A stretch of DNA of 64,000 nucleotides from Mucilaginibacter sp. OK268 (GTDB taxonomy: Bacteria > Bacteroidota > Bacteroidia > Sphingobacteriales > Sphingobacteriaceae). A program made the position numbers and the translations under genes. The DNA is taken from the NCBI RefSeq assembly GCF_900103125.1, contig NZ_FNJV01000012.1:62001-126000 (forward strand). Reading direction: 5' to 3'. This document shows positions 40,789 to 49,287 of this stretch, piece after piece; the stretch's first letter is position 1, and the number at the start of each line of letters is the position of its first letter. Under the pieces are notes generated by a model, which was not told where the DNA came from, made no database searches, and saw nothing but the letters and a program-made list of their open reading frames with translations.

Positions 40789-42159
40789 ATGAGCCTAAAA
40801 ACCGACCTACATTTAAAGCTGAACGCCTTTGCCCAAAAGGGAAAGTGGAACAATACCCTGGTAAAAATTATTACTGCCCCATTGTTTTTGATTTTACTTG
40901 TCAGTGGTATTGTGCGGGCAATTTATTATTCGGTTTTATTAACCACTCCTGCAGTTGATACAGCAACTTATATTAACTACCCCATTAATATTTTAAAAGG
41001 CGAAACGGATGGTCTGCGTACGCCGGTGTACCCGTATTTTATTAAACTGCTGAAGCTGTTTGGTGAGCAAAATTTGATGGATCATGTGGTTGTGGCACAA
41101 ATCATTATTTCATATCTCGCAATCATCTTGTTTTATAATGTGGTGAAGATTTGTTTCAAGCAAAGCGGTGTAGCATTTGCTGCAACATTATTATATGGGG
41201 TACTGCTACCCGTCATCAATTTTGATAAGCTGGTACTCACCGAGTCTCTTTCAATCAACTGTAGCCTGCTGGTTATCTATATGGGGGTTAAATACCTGCA
41301 ACGGCCAGGCAGCAGCAGGGCATGGGCGTTCACCTTGTTTGCTTTTGTTTGCATCATGCTGCGGCCATCATTTGTTTATTTATTACCCTTGATCGTTGTG
41401 TTTTGGATTTCGAGGTTACTTTTCTTCCGCAAAGACTGGAAAATGTGCCTTTCCGGGCTGGCTGCTTCGGTAGTTGTTATATTGTTAATAATAGGTTATG
41501 CTCATCTAAACCAAAAGAACCACAATTTTAACGGTATTTCTGTTGTAAGTAATAACAACGAAATGGCGGTCATCGTCATCGCTAATATTTATCAATATGG
41601 TAATGACCCCGAAATTACCGCAGCCATAAAAGCGAATCTTGACCTGCAGCAAAAAACCACAGGGAAGCCCGCGAAGGGCGAGAATGTGATGCTGAAATTT
41701 GAACCCGAGCGGGTGCATCAGTTCATCGTGACGTGTATAAAAAATCAGCCTGCTGCTTTTGCTCTTTCTATCGGTGGCAAACTAATCGATTTACAAACAC
41801 TCAATATATTCACCGATTACGCCGAACATAAATTCAGTTATCTGGCCTTTCGGGTGAATAATATCGAGTACCTATTATTTTGTGTGACGTTTAATCTCCT
41901 CTATATTTTTATCGTGGTTACCTTAGTGATGATGATTACCGGATGGTTCAAAAAGAAACAAATACCCTGGTTTAGCCTGTTACTGTGGCTGCTAATTTTT
42001 GCACAGGTGGCAGTAGCTATTATCGGCGGATATTCCGAATATCCCCGCCTAATTTTACCCGCTATGCCGGCGCTGGTCATTCTTTTGTTTTCGTATATCG
42101 ATAAAATTAGCTTCGCAATAGATAGGGATAAATTAAAAAGCTACCCGGTAACGATCTAA
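40789..42159 (+). CDS. Multi-TM glycosyltransferase-like membrane protein (GT39/ArnT type)
   Basis: 456 residues, about 11 TM helices. A short N-terminal cytoplasmic part is followed by TM1 (LFLILLVSGIVRAIYYSVL) and the extracytoplasmic loop with the acidic ATYINYPINIL and RTPVYPYFIK segment. GT39-like proteins keep a similar D/E-containing first loop and P--P-YP. Then come LTESLSINCSLLVIY and LRPSFVYLLPL motifs, a large loop near 235-320 and C-terminal helices. It probably transfers a sugar from a polyprenyl carrier. I see no specific substrate motif. A CTAATG-N5-CATTAG palindrome (40766-40782) sits just before the start codon. Confidence 0.7.
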   Translation: MSLKTDLHLKLNAFAQKGKWNNTLVKIITAPLFLILLVSGIVRAIYYSVLLTTPAVDTATYINYPINILKGETDGLRTPVYPYFIKLLKLFGEQNLMDHVVVAQIIISYLAIILFYNVVKICFKQSGVAFAATLLYGVLLPVINFDKLVLTESLSINCSLLVIYMGVKYLQRPGSSRAWAFTLFAFVCIMLRPSFVYLLPLIVVFWISRLLFFRKDWKMCLSGLAASVVVILLIIGYAHLNQKNHNFNGISVVSNNNEMAVIVIANIYQYGNDPEITAAIKANLDLQQKTTGKPAKGENVMLKFEPERVHQFIVTCIKNQPAAFALSIGGKLIDLQTLNIFTDYAEHKFSYLAFRVNNIEYLLFCVTFNLLYIFIVVTLVMMITGWFKKKQIPWFSLLLWLLIFAQVAVAIIGGYSEYPRLILPAMPALVILLFSYIDKISFAIDRDKLKSYPVTI

Positions 42160-42175
42160 GTCCGGTTTACGAAAA

Positions 42176-42205
42176 AACGCTCTTTTCTTACTTGAAAAGA
42201 GCGTT
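42176..42205 (+). terminator. Terminator after the GT39-like gene
   Basis: AACGCTCTTTTC (42176-42187) and GAAAAGAGCGTT (42194-42205) form a perfect 12-bp stem with a TTACTT loop, 16 bp past the stop. A short T tract follows (TCTAAG), so termination may depend on the stem strength. Confidence 0.65.
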
Positions 42206-42287
42206 CTAAGTGGTCTTTAGAAACAAAACTCGAATTCTTTTATGGGCGATTGGGATTGTGCGGTGGGTTTGGAGGGACAATATGGTA

Positions 42288-42315
42288 CGGTGATAACACC
42301 GACCATAGGCTGAAT
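42288..42315. repeat. Dispersed palindromic element, copy 5
   Basis: CGGTGATAACACCG at 42288-42301, followed by ACCATAGGCTGAATG, same order and orientation as copy 1. Shortly before it lies GATTGGGATTGTGCG, and the same GGGATTGTGCG is also beside copy 1. Confidence 0.65.
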
Positions 42316-42393
42316 GATTTTTTGCGTTTTGGTGAAACCACCCTCAACCAATAGTTCCGTCCCTTTATCTTTCATTTTTTCGATTTTATGAAT

Positions 42394-43152
42394 TTAAAAA
42401 CCATACATACCACCCGAAACGGAAATTTGCTCTCCCGTGATCCATGCTGCATCATCGGAAGCAAGAAATACTACAGCTTTCGCAATATCTGCTGGCTGGC
42501 CTCTGCGGCCAAGCGGTGTTTTCTCCACAAACATTTTTTCATACTCACTTCCGGCAGTGACGCCTGCACTGGTTGCACCTTCTGTTTCTGTAGCGCCCGG
42601 CAAAATGGAATTGATACGAACGTTTTTTACACCCAACTCCTTAGATAAAGCAATTGTGAAAGCATCTAGTGCCGCTTTTGTTGCGGAGTACAACGAGGCA
42701 TTTTGAAGAGGATATTTGCTTGCACCTGAACTGATATTGATAATGTTCCCGCCCTTATTGCCGAAAAGTTTCAGAGCTGACTGGATAGTCAATATAGATC
42801 CTAACACATTGACGTTGAAACTCTGGTGGAAATCTTCTATCGAAATCTGTTCAATAGGCGCATATCCTTGAGATACTGCATTATTTACTAAAATGTCCAA
42901 CGTTCCGAAAGCATTCTCAGTTTCTTTAAACAACCTGATCACATCGGCTTCGTTCGATACATCGGCCTGTACTGCAATGGCTGTGCCGCCATTATCGGTT
43001 ATGGCTTTCACCACTTTGTCTGCGCCTTCTTTGCTAGAAGCATAATTTATTACAACCTTTACGCCTTCTGCAGCAAAGTGTTTGGCGATAGATGCACCTA
43101 TTCCTTTTGATGCACCGGTTACTACCGCTACTTTGTTTTCTAATTTTTTCAT
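42394..43152 (-). CDS. SDR-family oxidoreductase (FabG-like), Crp/Fnr-linked
   Basis: 252 residues from the ATG at 43152 (an in-frame extension upstream crosses the regulatory boxes and is not like the paralogue). TGASKGIG near 12, NNAV near 89 (NNAG in most SDRs; Gly is replaced by Val), YSATK catalytic pair near 154, and the C-terminal WITGEQISVSGG. It is closely similar to the SDR at 4247-4996. The Gly to Val change in the NNAG motif is unusual but the catalytic residues are intact. It follows the Crp/Fnr gene on the same strand; the 107-bp gap holds three Crp-type boxes, the probable control site. Confidence 0.9.
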   Translation of the reverse strand: MKKLENKVAVVTGASKGIGASIAKHFAAEGVKVVINYASSKEGADKVVKAITDNGGTAIAVQADVSNEADVIRLFKETENAFGTLDILVNNAVSQGYAPIEQISIEDFHQSFNVNVLGSILTIQSALKLFGNKGGNIINISSGASKYPLQNASLYSATKAALDAFTIALSKELGVKNVRINSILPGATETEGATSAGVTAGSEYEKMFVEKTPLGRRGQPADIAKAVVFLASDDAAWITGEQISVSGGMYGF

Positions 43153-43186
43153 ATACAAAGATGCGTTGCTGTAATAAACTGGCTTT

Positions 43187-43244
43187 TGACCTGAATCATT
43201 AAATAGGCTTGACATAGGTCAACTCAAGGTAATGACCTAAATCA
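43187..43244 (-). promoter_or_regulatory. Three evenly spaced Crp/Fnr-type boxes upstream of the SDR
   Basis: Three sites of the form TGA-N6-TCA occur in the 107-bp gap: TGACCTGAATCA (43187-43198), TGACATAGGTCA (43210-43221, part of TTGACATAGGTCAA) and TGACCTAAATCA (43233-43244). Their centres are exactly 23 bp apart. The Crp/Fnr-type gene ends 15 bp upstream of the third site, and the SDR starts 35 bp beyond the first one. The layout suggests direct, possibly cooperative, control of the SDR. Confidence 0.65.
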
Positions 43245-43259
43245 TTATATTGGTTAGCA

Positions 43260-43847
43260 CTATTTAAAAGAGTTTTTCTTTAGCCTGCTCAAAGTTTCCG
43301 GAGATAAACCCAGATATGAAGCGATCATGTTTTGCGGGAACCGCTGTAGAAATTGTGGATAGTTATTGACCAGATCCTCGTAACGCTCCTCCGCCGAATA
43401 GCTCATTGCGGCCTGCATTCTTTTCTGGTTTGCAATGGTGTAATTTTGACTGATCACGTTTGCCATCGCTGAAAAGGCAGGTATAAGCTTAAGAAATTCC
43501 TCAATTTGAGCATTTGTTGATTGCAGTATCTCCAGGTCCTCCAGCGCTTCAATATTAAAGCGGCTTGGCGTTAAGAGGTAAAAGCTTTCAAAATCGGCCA
43601 GCCACCAGTTTTCCAAAGATAATTTCAGAATATGTTCATGCCCTTTTTCATCTACTGTAAACGTCCTGGCGGACCCTTTTACTATAAACCCGATATATTT
43701 GCATACATCTCCTTCCTGTAAAAAATATTGCCGTTTCCGAAGTTTTTTGGGTTTGAAATGTGCTGTCAATAAATGCTTATCATCCTCTGAAAGCACTTTG
43801 CCGGATATTTTTTGAATGTAATCGAAAAACGCTTCAAAATTGGACAT
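43260..43847 (-). CDS. Crp/Fnr-family transcriptional regulator
   Basis: 195 residues. The N-terminal cyclic-nucleotide-binding-like domain (about 25-115) has LRKRQYFLQEGDVCKYIGFIVKGSARTFTVDEKG reduced: RQYFLQEGD, IGFIVKGS. It lacks the arginine pair of true CRP phosphate binding, so the ligand is open. The C-terminal HTH starts ERYEDLVNNYPQFLQRFPQNMIASYLGLSPETLSRLKK. This is the Bacteroidota Crp/Fnr type often called Crp. It probably regulates the SDR downstream through the three TGA-N6-TCA boxes. Confidence 0.92.
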   Translation of the reverse strand: MSNFEAFFDYIQKISGKVLSEDDKHLLTAHFKPKKLRKRQYFLQEGDVCKYIGFIVKGSARTFTVDEKGHEHILKLSLENWWLADFESFYLLTPSRFNIEALEDLEILQSTNAQIEEFLKLIPAFSAMANVISQNYTIANQKRMQAAMSYSAEERYEDLVNNYPQFLQRFPQNMIASYLGLSPETLSRLKKNSFK

Positions 43848-44078
43848 TGTACAAATATATAATCATTCACAATTTAATCAAGCTGCCCGATAAAAGACTA
43901 ATCTCTTTAGTAGGTTATTTGAAGTAATAAAAATCTCTGCTCTTGAAGAAACAGGAATTTGATAGAAACGTATAATTAAACTGTGATTTTTGTCTAGGAG
44001 AAAAAATATCGAACTACAAGACTGAACGAATCCGCTTGTCTAATAAGTCACATTAACAATGAGTTACGGGAAATATAA

Positions 44079-44113
44079 ACGGGAAAGATGCGAGGTTGTC
44101 GCTCCTTTCCCGT
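44079..44113 (-). terminator. Terminator of the tRNA-Arg gene
   Basis: ACGGGAAAG (44079-44087) pairs with CTTTCCCGT (44105-44113); an inner GCGA/TCGC stem extends it. It begins 4 bp past the tRNA 3' end on the minus strand. The upstream 231-bp stretch 43848-44078 shows no gene. Confidence 0.6.
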
Positions 44114-44117
44114 GAAG

Positions 44118-44189
44118 TGGTCCCGACGAGAATCGAACTCATATCTAGAGTTTAGGAAACTCCTATTCTATCCGTTGAACTACGGGACC
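44118..44189 (-). tRNA. tRNA-Arg (anticodon CCT)
   Basis: The minus strand folds as a complete cloverleaf of 72 nt. The acceptor stem GGTCCCG pairs with CGGGACC, the D stem is GTTC/GAAT, the anticodon stem is GGAGT/ACTCT and the T stem GAGTTCGATTCTC carries the TTCGA loop. The anticodon loop TTCCTAA gives anticodon CCT, which decodes AGG as arginine. The discriminator base is A; CCA is not encoded. Confidence 0.93.
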
Positions 44190-44331
44190 GTTATAGTTTA
44201 TCGGATGCAAATCCGTAAACAGTTTGCAAAGGTGCAATTTTTCATTGAAAAATCACACCCCTATACACAAAATTTGCTTATAGCTTATTTATGCATCTGT
44301 ACATTTGAAACTTGTACATCTGCACATCTAT

Positions 44332-46404
44332 CTACCTGATAACAGATCCGTTATGAAAATCATCTGCAGGCAATACAAAGCTGAGCTTGCCTTCACTATC
44401 CTCGGCCATCAGGATCATGCCCTGCGAAAAGATACCTTTTATTTCGCGTGGCTCCAGGTTTACCAGTATACTCACCCTTTGGCCAATAATAGCTTCGGGT
44501 TCATAATATTCGGCAATGCCCGACACTACGGTACGCACATCAATGCCAGTATCAATGGTCAGCTTGAGCAGCTTTTTGGTTTTAGCTATCTTTTCAGCTG
44601 CCTGTATGGTACCTGTGCGGATATCCATGGTGGCAAATGTTTCGTAACTAACGCTTTCTTTAGCCGGCTGTACCTCTACCGATTTTGGCGGCGCGGCGGC
44701 ATCCTTTTTTGCCTGTAGTTTGTCCAGTTGATATGTTATTACCTCATCCTCTATCTTTTCAAATAACAAGGCCGGAGGGTTTAACTGGTGCCCGTTGTTA
44801 AAATAGACCTCCTGATCATAATGGATCACCTCATTTGGCCAGTTCAGCATACCGAGGATCTTTTTAGCGGTGGTTGGCAAAAATGGCTGCGCGCAGGTTG
44901 CCAGATGCCCTATCAGCAGCAAGCAATTGTGCAGGGCCTGCTTAGCCCCTTCAGGATCTGTTTTAATGGTTTTCCAGGGCTCTTTTTCGGTCAGGTAACG
45001 GTTACCCAGGCGTGCTATATCCATCACGGCCTGCAGGGCCTGGCGATAGCGGTAAGCCTCCAGGTTCTTCTCTATCTCGTCATAATATCCACCCAACTCG
45101 GCATTCAGCACAGTGTCGGTTAGTTCAATGCGGTCGGTTGTGGCTTCTACCTTACCCTCGTAAAACTTGTGCATCAGTATCATTACCCGGTTCACAAAGT
45201 TGCCTAATATGGCCACCAGTTCGTTATTGATACGTGCCTGGTAATCTTTCCAGGTAAACTCACTGTCGCTGGTTTCGGGTAATATCGAGGTTAGCACGTA
45301 GCGCAATTCGTCCTGCTTGTTTGGCAGCTCTTCCAGGTATTCGTGCAGCCAAACGGCATGGTTGCGCGAGGTGGATAGCTTATCCCCTTCCAGGTTCAGG
45401 AACTCGTTGGCAGGCACATTTTGCGGTAAAATATATTCGCCGTGCGCATGCAGTATGGATGGGAAGGTGATACAATGGAACACAATATTATCCTTACCTA
45501 TAAAATGGATCAAACAGGCATTATCCTGCTCATCAGCCTGCTTTTTCCAGTATAATTTCCAGTCTTTGTTGTTATCAATAGCCCATTGTTTGGTAGCCGA
45601 TATGTAGCCGATAGGCGCATCCATCCAAACGTAAAGCTTTTTGCCTTTGGCATCTGCCAGCGGCACGTCGATACCCCAGTCCAGATCTCGGGTCATGGAG
45701 CGCGGTTGCAGACCCTGTTTAAGCCATGATTTGCATTGGCCAAATACATTTACCTTCCAGCTACCCTCTTTAGTATCTATCCACTGCTCCAGCCAGGGCT
45801 GATATTTATCCAGTGGCAGGTACCAGTGTTTGGTTGGTTTTAAAACCGGCGGTTTTCCGCTCAGGGTTGATACCGGGTTGATCAGGTCGGTTGGACTTAG
45901 TGAGGTACCGCATTTTTCGCACTGATCGCCGTAGGCATTCTCATTATGGCAATTAGGGCAGGTACCTATAATATATCTATCGGCCAAAAACTGGTCAAAA
46001 TCCTCGTCGTAATACTGCTCGCTTACTTTTTCAATAAACTCATCTTTTTCATACAGGTTCAGGAAAAACTCCTGCGACAGCTCATGATGTATAGGCGATG
46101 AGGTACGATGATAAATGTCAAAAGCTATCCCAAACTGCTCAAAACTATCTTTTATCTGCTGATGGTATTTATCTATAATAGCCTGTGGCGTAGTGCCTTC
46201 CTTTTTAGCCTTGATGGTAATGGCGGCGCCATGCTCGTCAGACCCGCAAACGTATACTACATCCTTTTTTTTGAGCCTTAAATGGCGTACAAAAATATCG
46301 CCCGGGATATATGCCCCGGCCAGGTGACCAATATGCAGCGGACCATTAGCATAAGGCAAGGCGGATGTTATAGTGAATCGTTTGTATTTGTTGAGTTGTG
46401 ACAT
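44332..46404 (-). CDS. metG: Methionyl-tRNA synthetase
   Basis: 690 residues from the ATG at 46404 (the ten-residue upstream extension lacks the family start). Class I Rossmann catalytic core: ANGPLHIGHLAGAY with HIGH at 24-27, and KLSTSRNH as the KMSKS-type loop. The Zn-binding knuckle CPNCHNENAYGDQCEKCGTSL lies in the connective domain. The anticodon-binding helical domain is followed by a C-terminal tRNA-binding OB fold (YETFATMDIRTGTIQAAEKI, FSQGMILMAE), used for dimerisation. It charges tRNA-Met with methionine. Length is typical for Bacteroidota. Confidence 0.97.
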   Translation of the reverse strand: MSQLNKYKRFTITSALPYANGPLHIGHLAGAYIPGDIFVRHLRLKKKDVVYVCGSDEHGAAITIKAKKEGTTPQAIIDKYHQQIKDSFEQFGIAFDIYHRTSSPIHHELSQEFFLNLYEKDEFIEKVSEQYYDEDFDQFLADRYIIGTCPNCHNENAYGDQCEKCGTSLSPTDLINPVSTLSGKPPVLKPTKHWYLPLDKYQPWLEQWIDTKEGSWKVNVFGQCKSWLKQGLQPRSMTRDLDWGIDVPLADAKGKKLYVWMDAPIGYISATKQWAIDNNKDWKLYWKKQADEQDNACLIHFIGKDNIVFHCITFPSILHAHGEYILPQNVPANEFLNLEGDKLSTSRNHAVWLHEYLEELPNKQDELRYVLTSILPETSDSEFTWKDYQARINNELVAILGNFVNRVMILMHKFYEGKVEATTDRIELTDTVLNAELGGYYDEIEKNLEAYRYRQALQAVMDIARLGNRYLTEKEPWKTIKTDPEGAKQALHNCLLLIGHLATCAQPFLPTTAKKILGMLNWPNEVIHYDQEVYFNNGHQLNPPALLFEKIEDEVITYQLDKLQAKKDAAAPPKSVEVQPAKESVSYETFATMDIRTGTIQAAEKIAKTKKLLKLTIDTGIDVRTVVSGIAEYYEPEAIIGQRVSILVNLEPREIKGIFSQGMILMAEDSEGKLSFVLPADDFHNGSVIR

Positions 46405-46761
46405 GAAATATGCGGCAATGTAAATAAGCGGCAAAGATAATTCATTTAAGTCGGAAAGTCCGGAGCTGCGGATTTCTTTGTCCTAAAATCTTTTATCAAA
46501 CTTTGAGGATTACCTCATCGGCCCGATTATGAAATTCAAACAACCCAAAACTTTTTAAACCTTAATTTTAACACTTTTCGGCTCAAAATCGGGGCAAAAA
46601 CACATCAAAAACTGCTTAAAACTTATTCAAAACCACCCATTTTAACACTTTTTAACAATTTTTTGATGAGTTTTTAAAAGTTTAAAAAGTATTAAATATC
46701 TGAAATTCAAATAACTATATACAAAAAGATCAGATTTTTATCCTTTTTGTCCCTTTATGCA
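46405..46761. other. AT-rich gap upstream of metG with no gene
   Basis: The region is rich in A and T tracts with two copies of TTTTAACACTTTT separated by about 75 bp, and mirrored T and A runs. I see no coding frame, DnaA-box cluster or tRNA. It may hold the metG promoter. Confidence 0.4.
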
Positions 46762-46800
46762 AACGGCCCCGATTGCACTTTTCAAGCAATCAGGGCCGTT
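46762..46800. terminator. Strong hairpin between metG and the LD-carboxypeptidase gene
   Basis: AACGGCCCCGATTGC (46762-46776) pairs with GCAATCAGGGCCGTT (46786-46800), 15 bp with one mismatch, and a short loop. No T tract on either side, so it may be a bidirectional barrier or structural element rather than a classic terminator. Confidence 0.4.
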
Positions 46801-46951
46801 GGGTTGGTTTACTTAAAGATACGAAAAATGATTGGCTTGTGCAAGAGGGATGCGGGTTGGATTGCGCAGAACCAACTCATCCTGGCGTTGCTTCGCTCGC
46901 CATCCTCTTCGCCTGTGGCGCAAAGAGGGGGTGAAATTGCAAATAAAACCA

Positions 46952-47035
46952 TGTCATTGCGAGCGCAGCGTGGCAATCTCCTCGCTTGTATATTGAACTC
47001 GACGAGATTGCTTCGTCGTTCCTTCTCGCAATGAC
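46952..47035. repeat. REP-like hairpin element, second copy
   Basis: GTCATTGCGAGCG at 46953 and TCGCAATGAC ending 47035 mark the outer arms; GGCAATCTC and GAGATTGCT mark the inner ends (46972-46980, 47004-47012). The core GTCATTGCGAG and GCAATC match the element at 242-353. The arms are imperfect here. The 47036-47137 sequence up to the next gene holds nothing I can name. Confidence 0.65.
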
Positions 47036-47137
47036 ATATAGGAAACTGTACTTGGTGAGGGTAGGATGAGTCGGCTCCGCGGCTTTGATTTCTACCAGCC
47101 CCGCAACAAGCAAAGAAAACTTTTACTATAATTGCTT

Positions 47138-48064
47138 ATGGATAAACCAGCCAATACCGCTTCTTCCGGCCTCCTTCCACCCTATTTAAAAAAGGGTGAT
47201 AAGATAGCGATCACCTGCCCGGCTAAAAAGCTGCCCAGGCCTATGGATGATGCCGTAGCCTTATTACTATCATGGGGATTGGAAGTAGTTTTGGGCGATA
47301 CTGTGACCGCCTCCTACCACCAGTTTGCGGGGGATGACGACCTGCGCGCCCATGACTTGCAGCGCTTTATTGACGATGATACCATCAAAGCCATTATAGC
47401 GGCGCGTGGCGGCTATGGCACCATCCGGATGATTGATAAGGTTGATTTTAGCCGTTTTGCTCAAAACCCCAAATGGCTCATCGGCTTCAGCGATATTACC
47501 GTGTTGCATACCCATCTTTTTGCCAACTACGGGGCTCAAACCATCCACGGGCAAATGCCGGTTAATATTCCCGATGCGTCCAAACATTCCCTGGATACAC
47601 TCCGCATGGCCCTGTTTGGCGAAGCTTTAAGTTATAACTACCACGCCCACGCTTTAAACCGCAGCGGCGAAGGCTCAGGAATATTGGTGGGCGGTAATTT
47701 ATCCCTACTGCTAGCCGTATCCGGCTCGGTATCTGATATCGACTATGGCGGCAAAATATTATTTATAGAAGATGTGGGCGAATATCTTTATTCTGTCGAT
47801 CGTATGCTGCGCAGCCTGAAACGGGCGGGCAAATTTGCCCAACTCGCGGGCCTGGTAGTAGGCGGCTTTACGGACATGAAGGATAACGATATCCCCTTTG
47901 GCCAAACCGTACCGGAAATTATCATGGACATTGTACAGGAGTATGATTATCCCGTATGTTTTGATTTCCCGGCCGGGCACATCCCCGATAATTGCAGTTT
48001 AATATTCGGCAAAGAAGCGCAGCTATCTGTACAAGGGCAAGAAGTAAGTTTGCGGTTTAGTTGA
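47138..48064 (+). CDS. LD-carboxypeptidase (peptidase S66)
   Basis: 308 residues. N-terminal LKKGDKIAITCPAKKLPRP and the nucleophile elbow WLIGFSDITVLH (Ser in GFSD at about 116) are typical of S66 peptidases such as LdcA. Catalytic Glu and His follow in the C-terminal domain (FIEDVGEYLYSVDRMLRSL and PAGHIPDNCSLIFG). It cleaves the L,D-bond between meso-DAP and D-Ala, releasing D-Ala in peptidoglycan recycling. No signal peptide, so cytoplasmic. The start at 47138 is preferred over the in-frame TTG at 47132. Confidence 0.92.
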   Translation: MDKPANTASSGLLPPYLKKGDKIAITCPAKKLPRPMDDAVALLLSWGLEVVLGDTVTASYHQFAGDDDLRAHDLQRFIDDDTIKAIIAARGGYGTIRMIDKVDFSRFAQNPKWLIGFSDITVLHTHLFANYGAQTIHGQMPVNIPDASKHSLDTLRMALFGEALSYNYHAHALNRSGEGSGILVGGNLSLLLAVSGSVSDIDYGGKILFIEDVGEYLYSVDRMLRSLKRAGKFAQLAGLVVGGFTDMKDNDIPFGQTVPEIIMDIVQEYDYPVCFDFPAGHIPDNCSLIFGKEAQLSVQGQEVSLRFS

Positions 48065-48200
48065 ATCAGGAGAACGTTTTTTTAATATCGAACACCGGAT
48101 TTCCAATATCGAATGATGAATATAGATTGGTTTTGGATATTTACAAGTATTGAAAACTCCATAACACAAAAAGCACCAGGGTACATAAAAAATTACAGGA

Positions 48201-48461
48201 ATGGAAATAACACTTTGGCTATTAATAGCGATTGGTGGCCCTTATCTATTATTGCTCTACAAAAAACTAGGTGTATCATTTCGCCTTGTTTTTATATCAA
48301 TGATGCAGTTGTTAATCATCATGTTATTGCTTGTACTGGTGTTTATTACCGGGAGCGATAAATTAATGGCCCTTTTATTCCCCCTTAGTGTTATTGCGAT
48401 GGTTGCTATATCGATTAATATAGTGTGGATCATACTGATTTGGATTGCAAAGAAATCTTAA
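48201..48461 (+). CDS. Small three-TM membrane protein, unknown
   Basis: 86 residues, with three predicted membrane helices (about 3-20, 27-48, 57-81), each rich in Ile, Leu and Val, and short loops (YKKLGVSFR, ITGSDK). It ends IWIAKKS. No family recognised. An overlapping open frame at 48113-48361 is less convincing because this one has a clean ATG after ACAGGA. It has no clear operon partner. Confidence 0.55.
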   Translation: MEITLWLLIAIGGPYLLLLYKKLGVSFRLVFISMMQLLIIMLLLVLVFITGSDKLMALLFPLSVIAMVAISINIVWIILIWIAKKS

Positions 48462-48797
48462 AAATCAGCATTTTAGAATAATTAACACACTCCGGCATTT
48501 GTTGGTGAGGTGCTGAAACACGCCCAGCATGACTTTTCTTTTTTCTATAATATACATCTCCCACAAACCTACATTGATGCAGAAACCCCTTCCTCCCCTT
48601 CCCGAGGGAAGGAATCGCACGGGGCCAGGGCTTTTAATGGTGGTCAGGCCTCTGCTCAACCCTTCGACGGAGCTCAGGGTGACAGCCCTCCTTGGGTACA
48701 TTATTTATTCGTCATGTTTGATTTTTCCTTTCTGAAAGGAATTTTTATATATTAAAACCAAAATTCAACCATATTAACACTTTCACCATTATAAATT
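48462..48797. other. Intergenic stretch with dispersed-repeat fragments
   Basis: The gap before the DoxX gene carries fragments of repeated type such as CTTCGACGGAGCTCAGGGTGACA (48662 region, only its core CTCAGGGTGACA is certain) and CCCAGCATGAC. No supported gene; short open frames are probably spurious. Its function is unknown. Confidence 0.35.
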
Positions 48798-49205
48798 ATG
48801 GCAGTACTGAGCAACTTAAGCAATTACAAAAATTTGGGCCTTCTGGTCATCCGCCTGGGTCTGGGCATTACCTTTATTTTTTATGGCTATCCTATGCTGA
48901 TGGGCGGCGTAAGCGGCTGGAGAGAGCTTGGCCATTCTACCAGGCACATCGGCATACATTTTTGGCCGGTAGTATGGGGATTCCTGGCAGCGGCCACCGA
49001 GGCTTTTGGCGGCTTTCTGCTCCTGATAGGCTTTGCCTTTCGCCCGGTATGTATATTGATGATATTGACGCTTATTGTAGCCGCAGCCACTCATTTAGGC
49101 GAGGGCGAGGGATTTAAGGGAGCTATTCATGCCATTGAAGATGCCCTGATATTTGCAGGCCTTTTATTTGTTGGTCCGGGCAAATACAGTGTGGATAAGA
49201 AATAA
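48798..49205 (+). CDS. DoxX-family membrane protein
   Basis: 135 residues, four membrane helices. YKNLGLLVIRLGLGITFIFYGYPMLMGG is the conserved N-terminal helix pair of DoxX proteins, followed by GFLAAATEAFGGFLLLIGFAFRP and a second helical pair, ending LLFVGPGKYSVDKK. The family includes quinone or thiosulfate-related subunits of membrane complexes, but most bacterial members have unknown roles. A broken duplicate of its 3' end is at 54329-54380. Confidence 0.85.
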   Translation: MAVLSNLSNYKNLGLLVIRLGLGITFIFYGYPMLMGGVSGWRELGHSTRHIGIHFWPVVWGFLAAATEAFGGFLLLIGFAFRPVCILMILTLIVAAATHLGEGEGFKGAIHAIEDALIFAGLLFVGPGKYSVDKK

Positions 49206-49225
49206 GTCGTTCGATTTTGATCTGC

Positions 49226-49268
49226 AATAAAAAAGGGATTTGCCATAATAGCAAATCCCTTTTTTATT
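49226..49268. terminator. Bidirectional terminator between doxX and susD-1
   Basis: An 18-bp perfect inverted repeat, arms 49226-49243 and 49251-49268, loop CATAATA. Its core is AGGGATTTGC / GCAAATCCCT. T runs occur on both strands, so it can end the rightward doxX and the leftward susCD operon. Confidence 0.85.
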
Positions 49269-49287
49269 ATTTAAGTGTTACGGCTAA

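Noticed and set aside
35720..42315. The five palindromes as a CRISPR array
   Set aside because: Units are kilobases apart, in both orientations and with no spacers or cas genes.
46405..46761. A replication origin upstream of metG
   Set aside because: The region is AT-rich but has no DnaA-box cluster and no dnaA or parAB neighbour.
48113..48361. An open frame overlapping the small three-TM gene
   Set aside because: It lacks a hydrophobic pattern and a plausible start; the 48201 frame is preferred.
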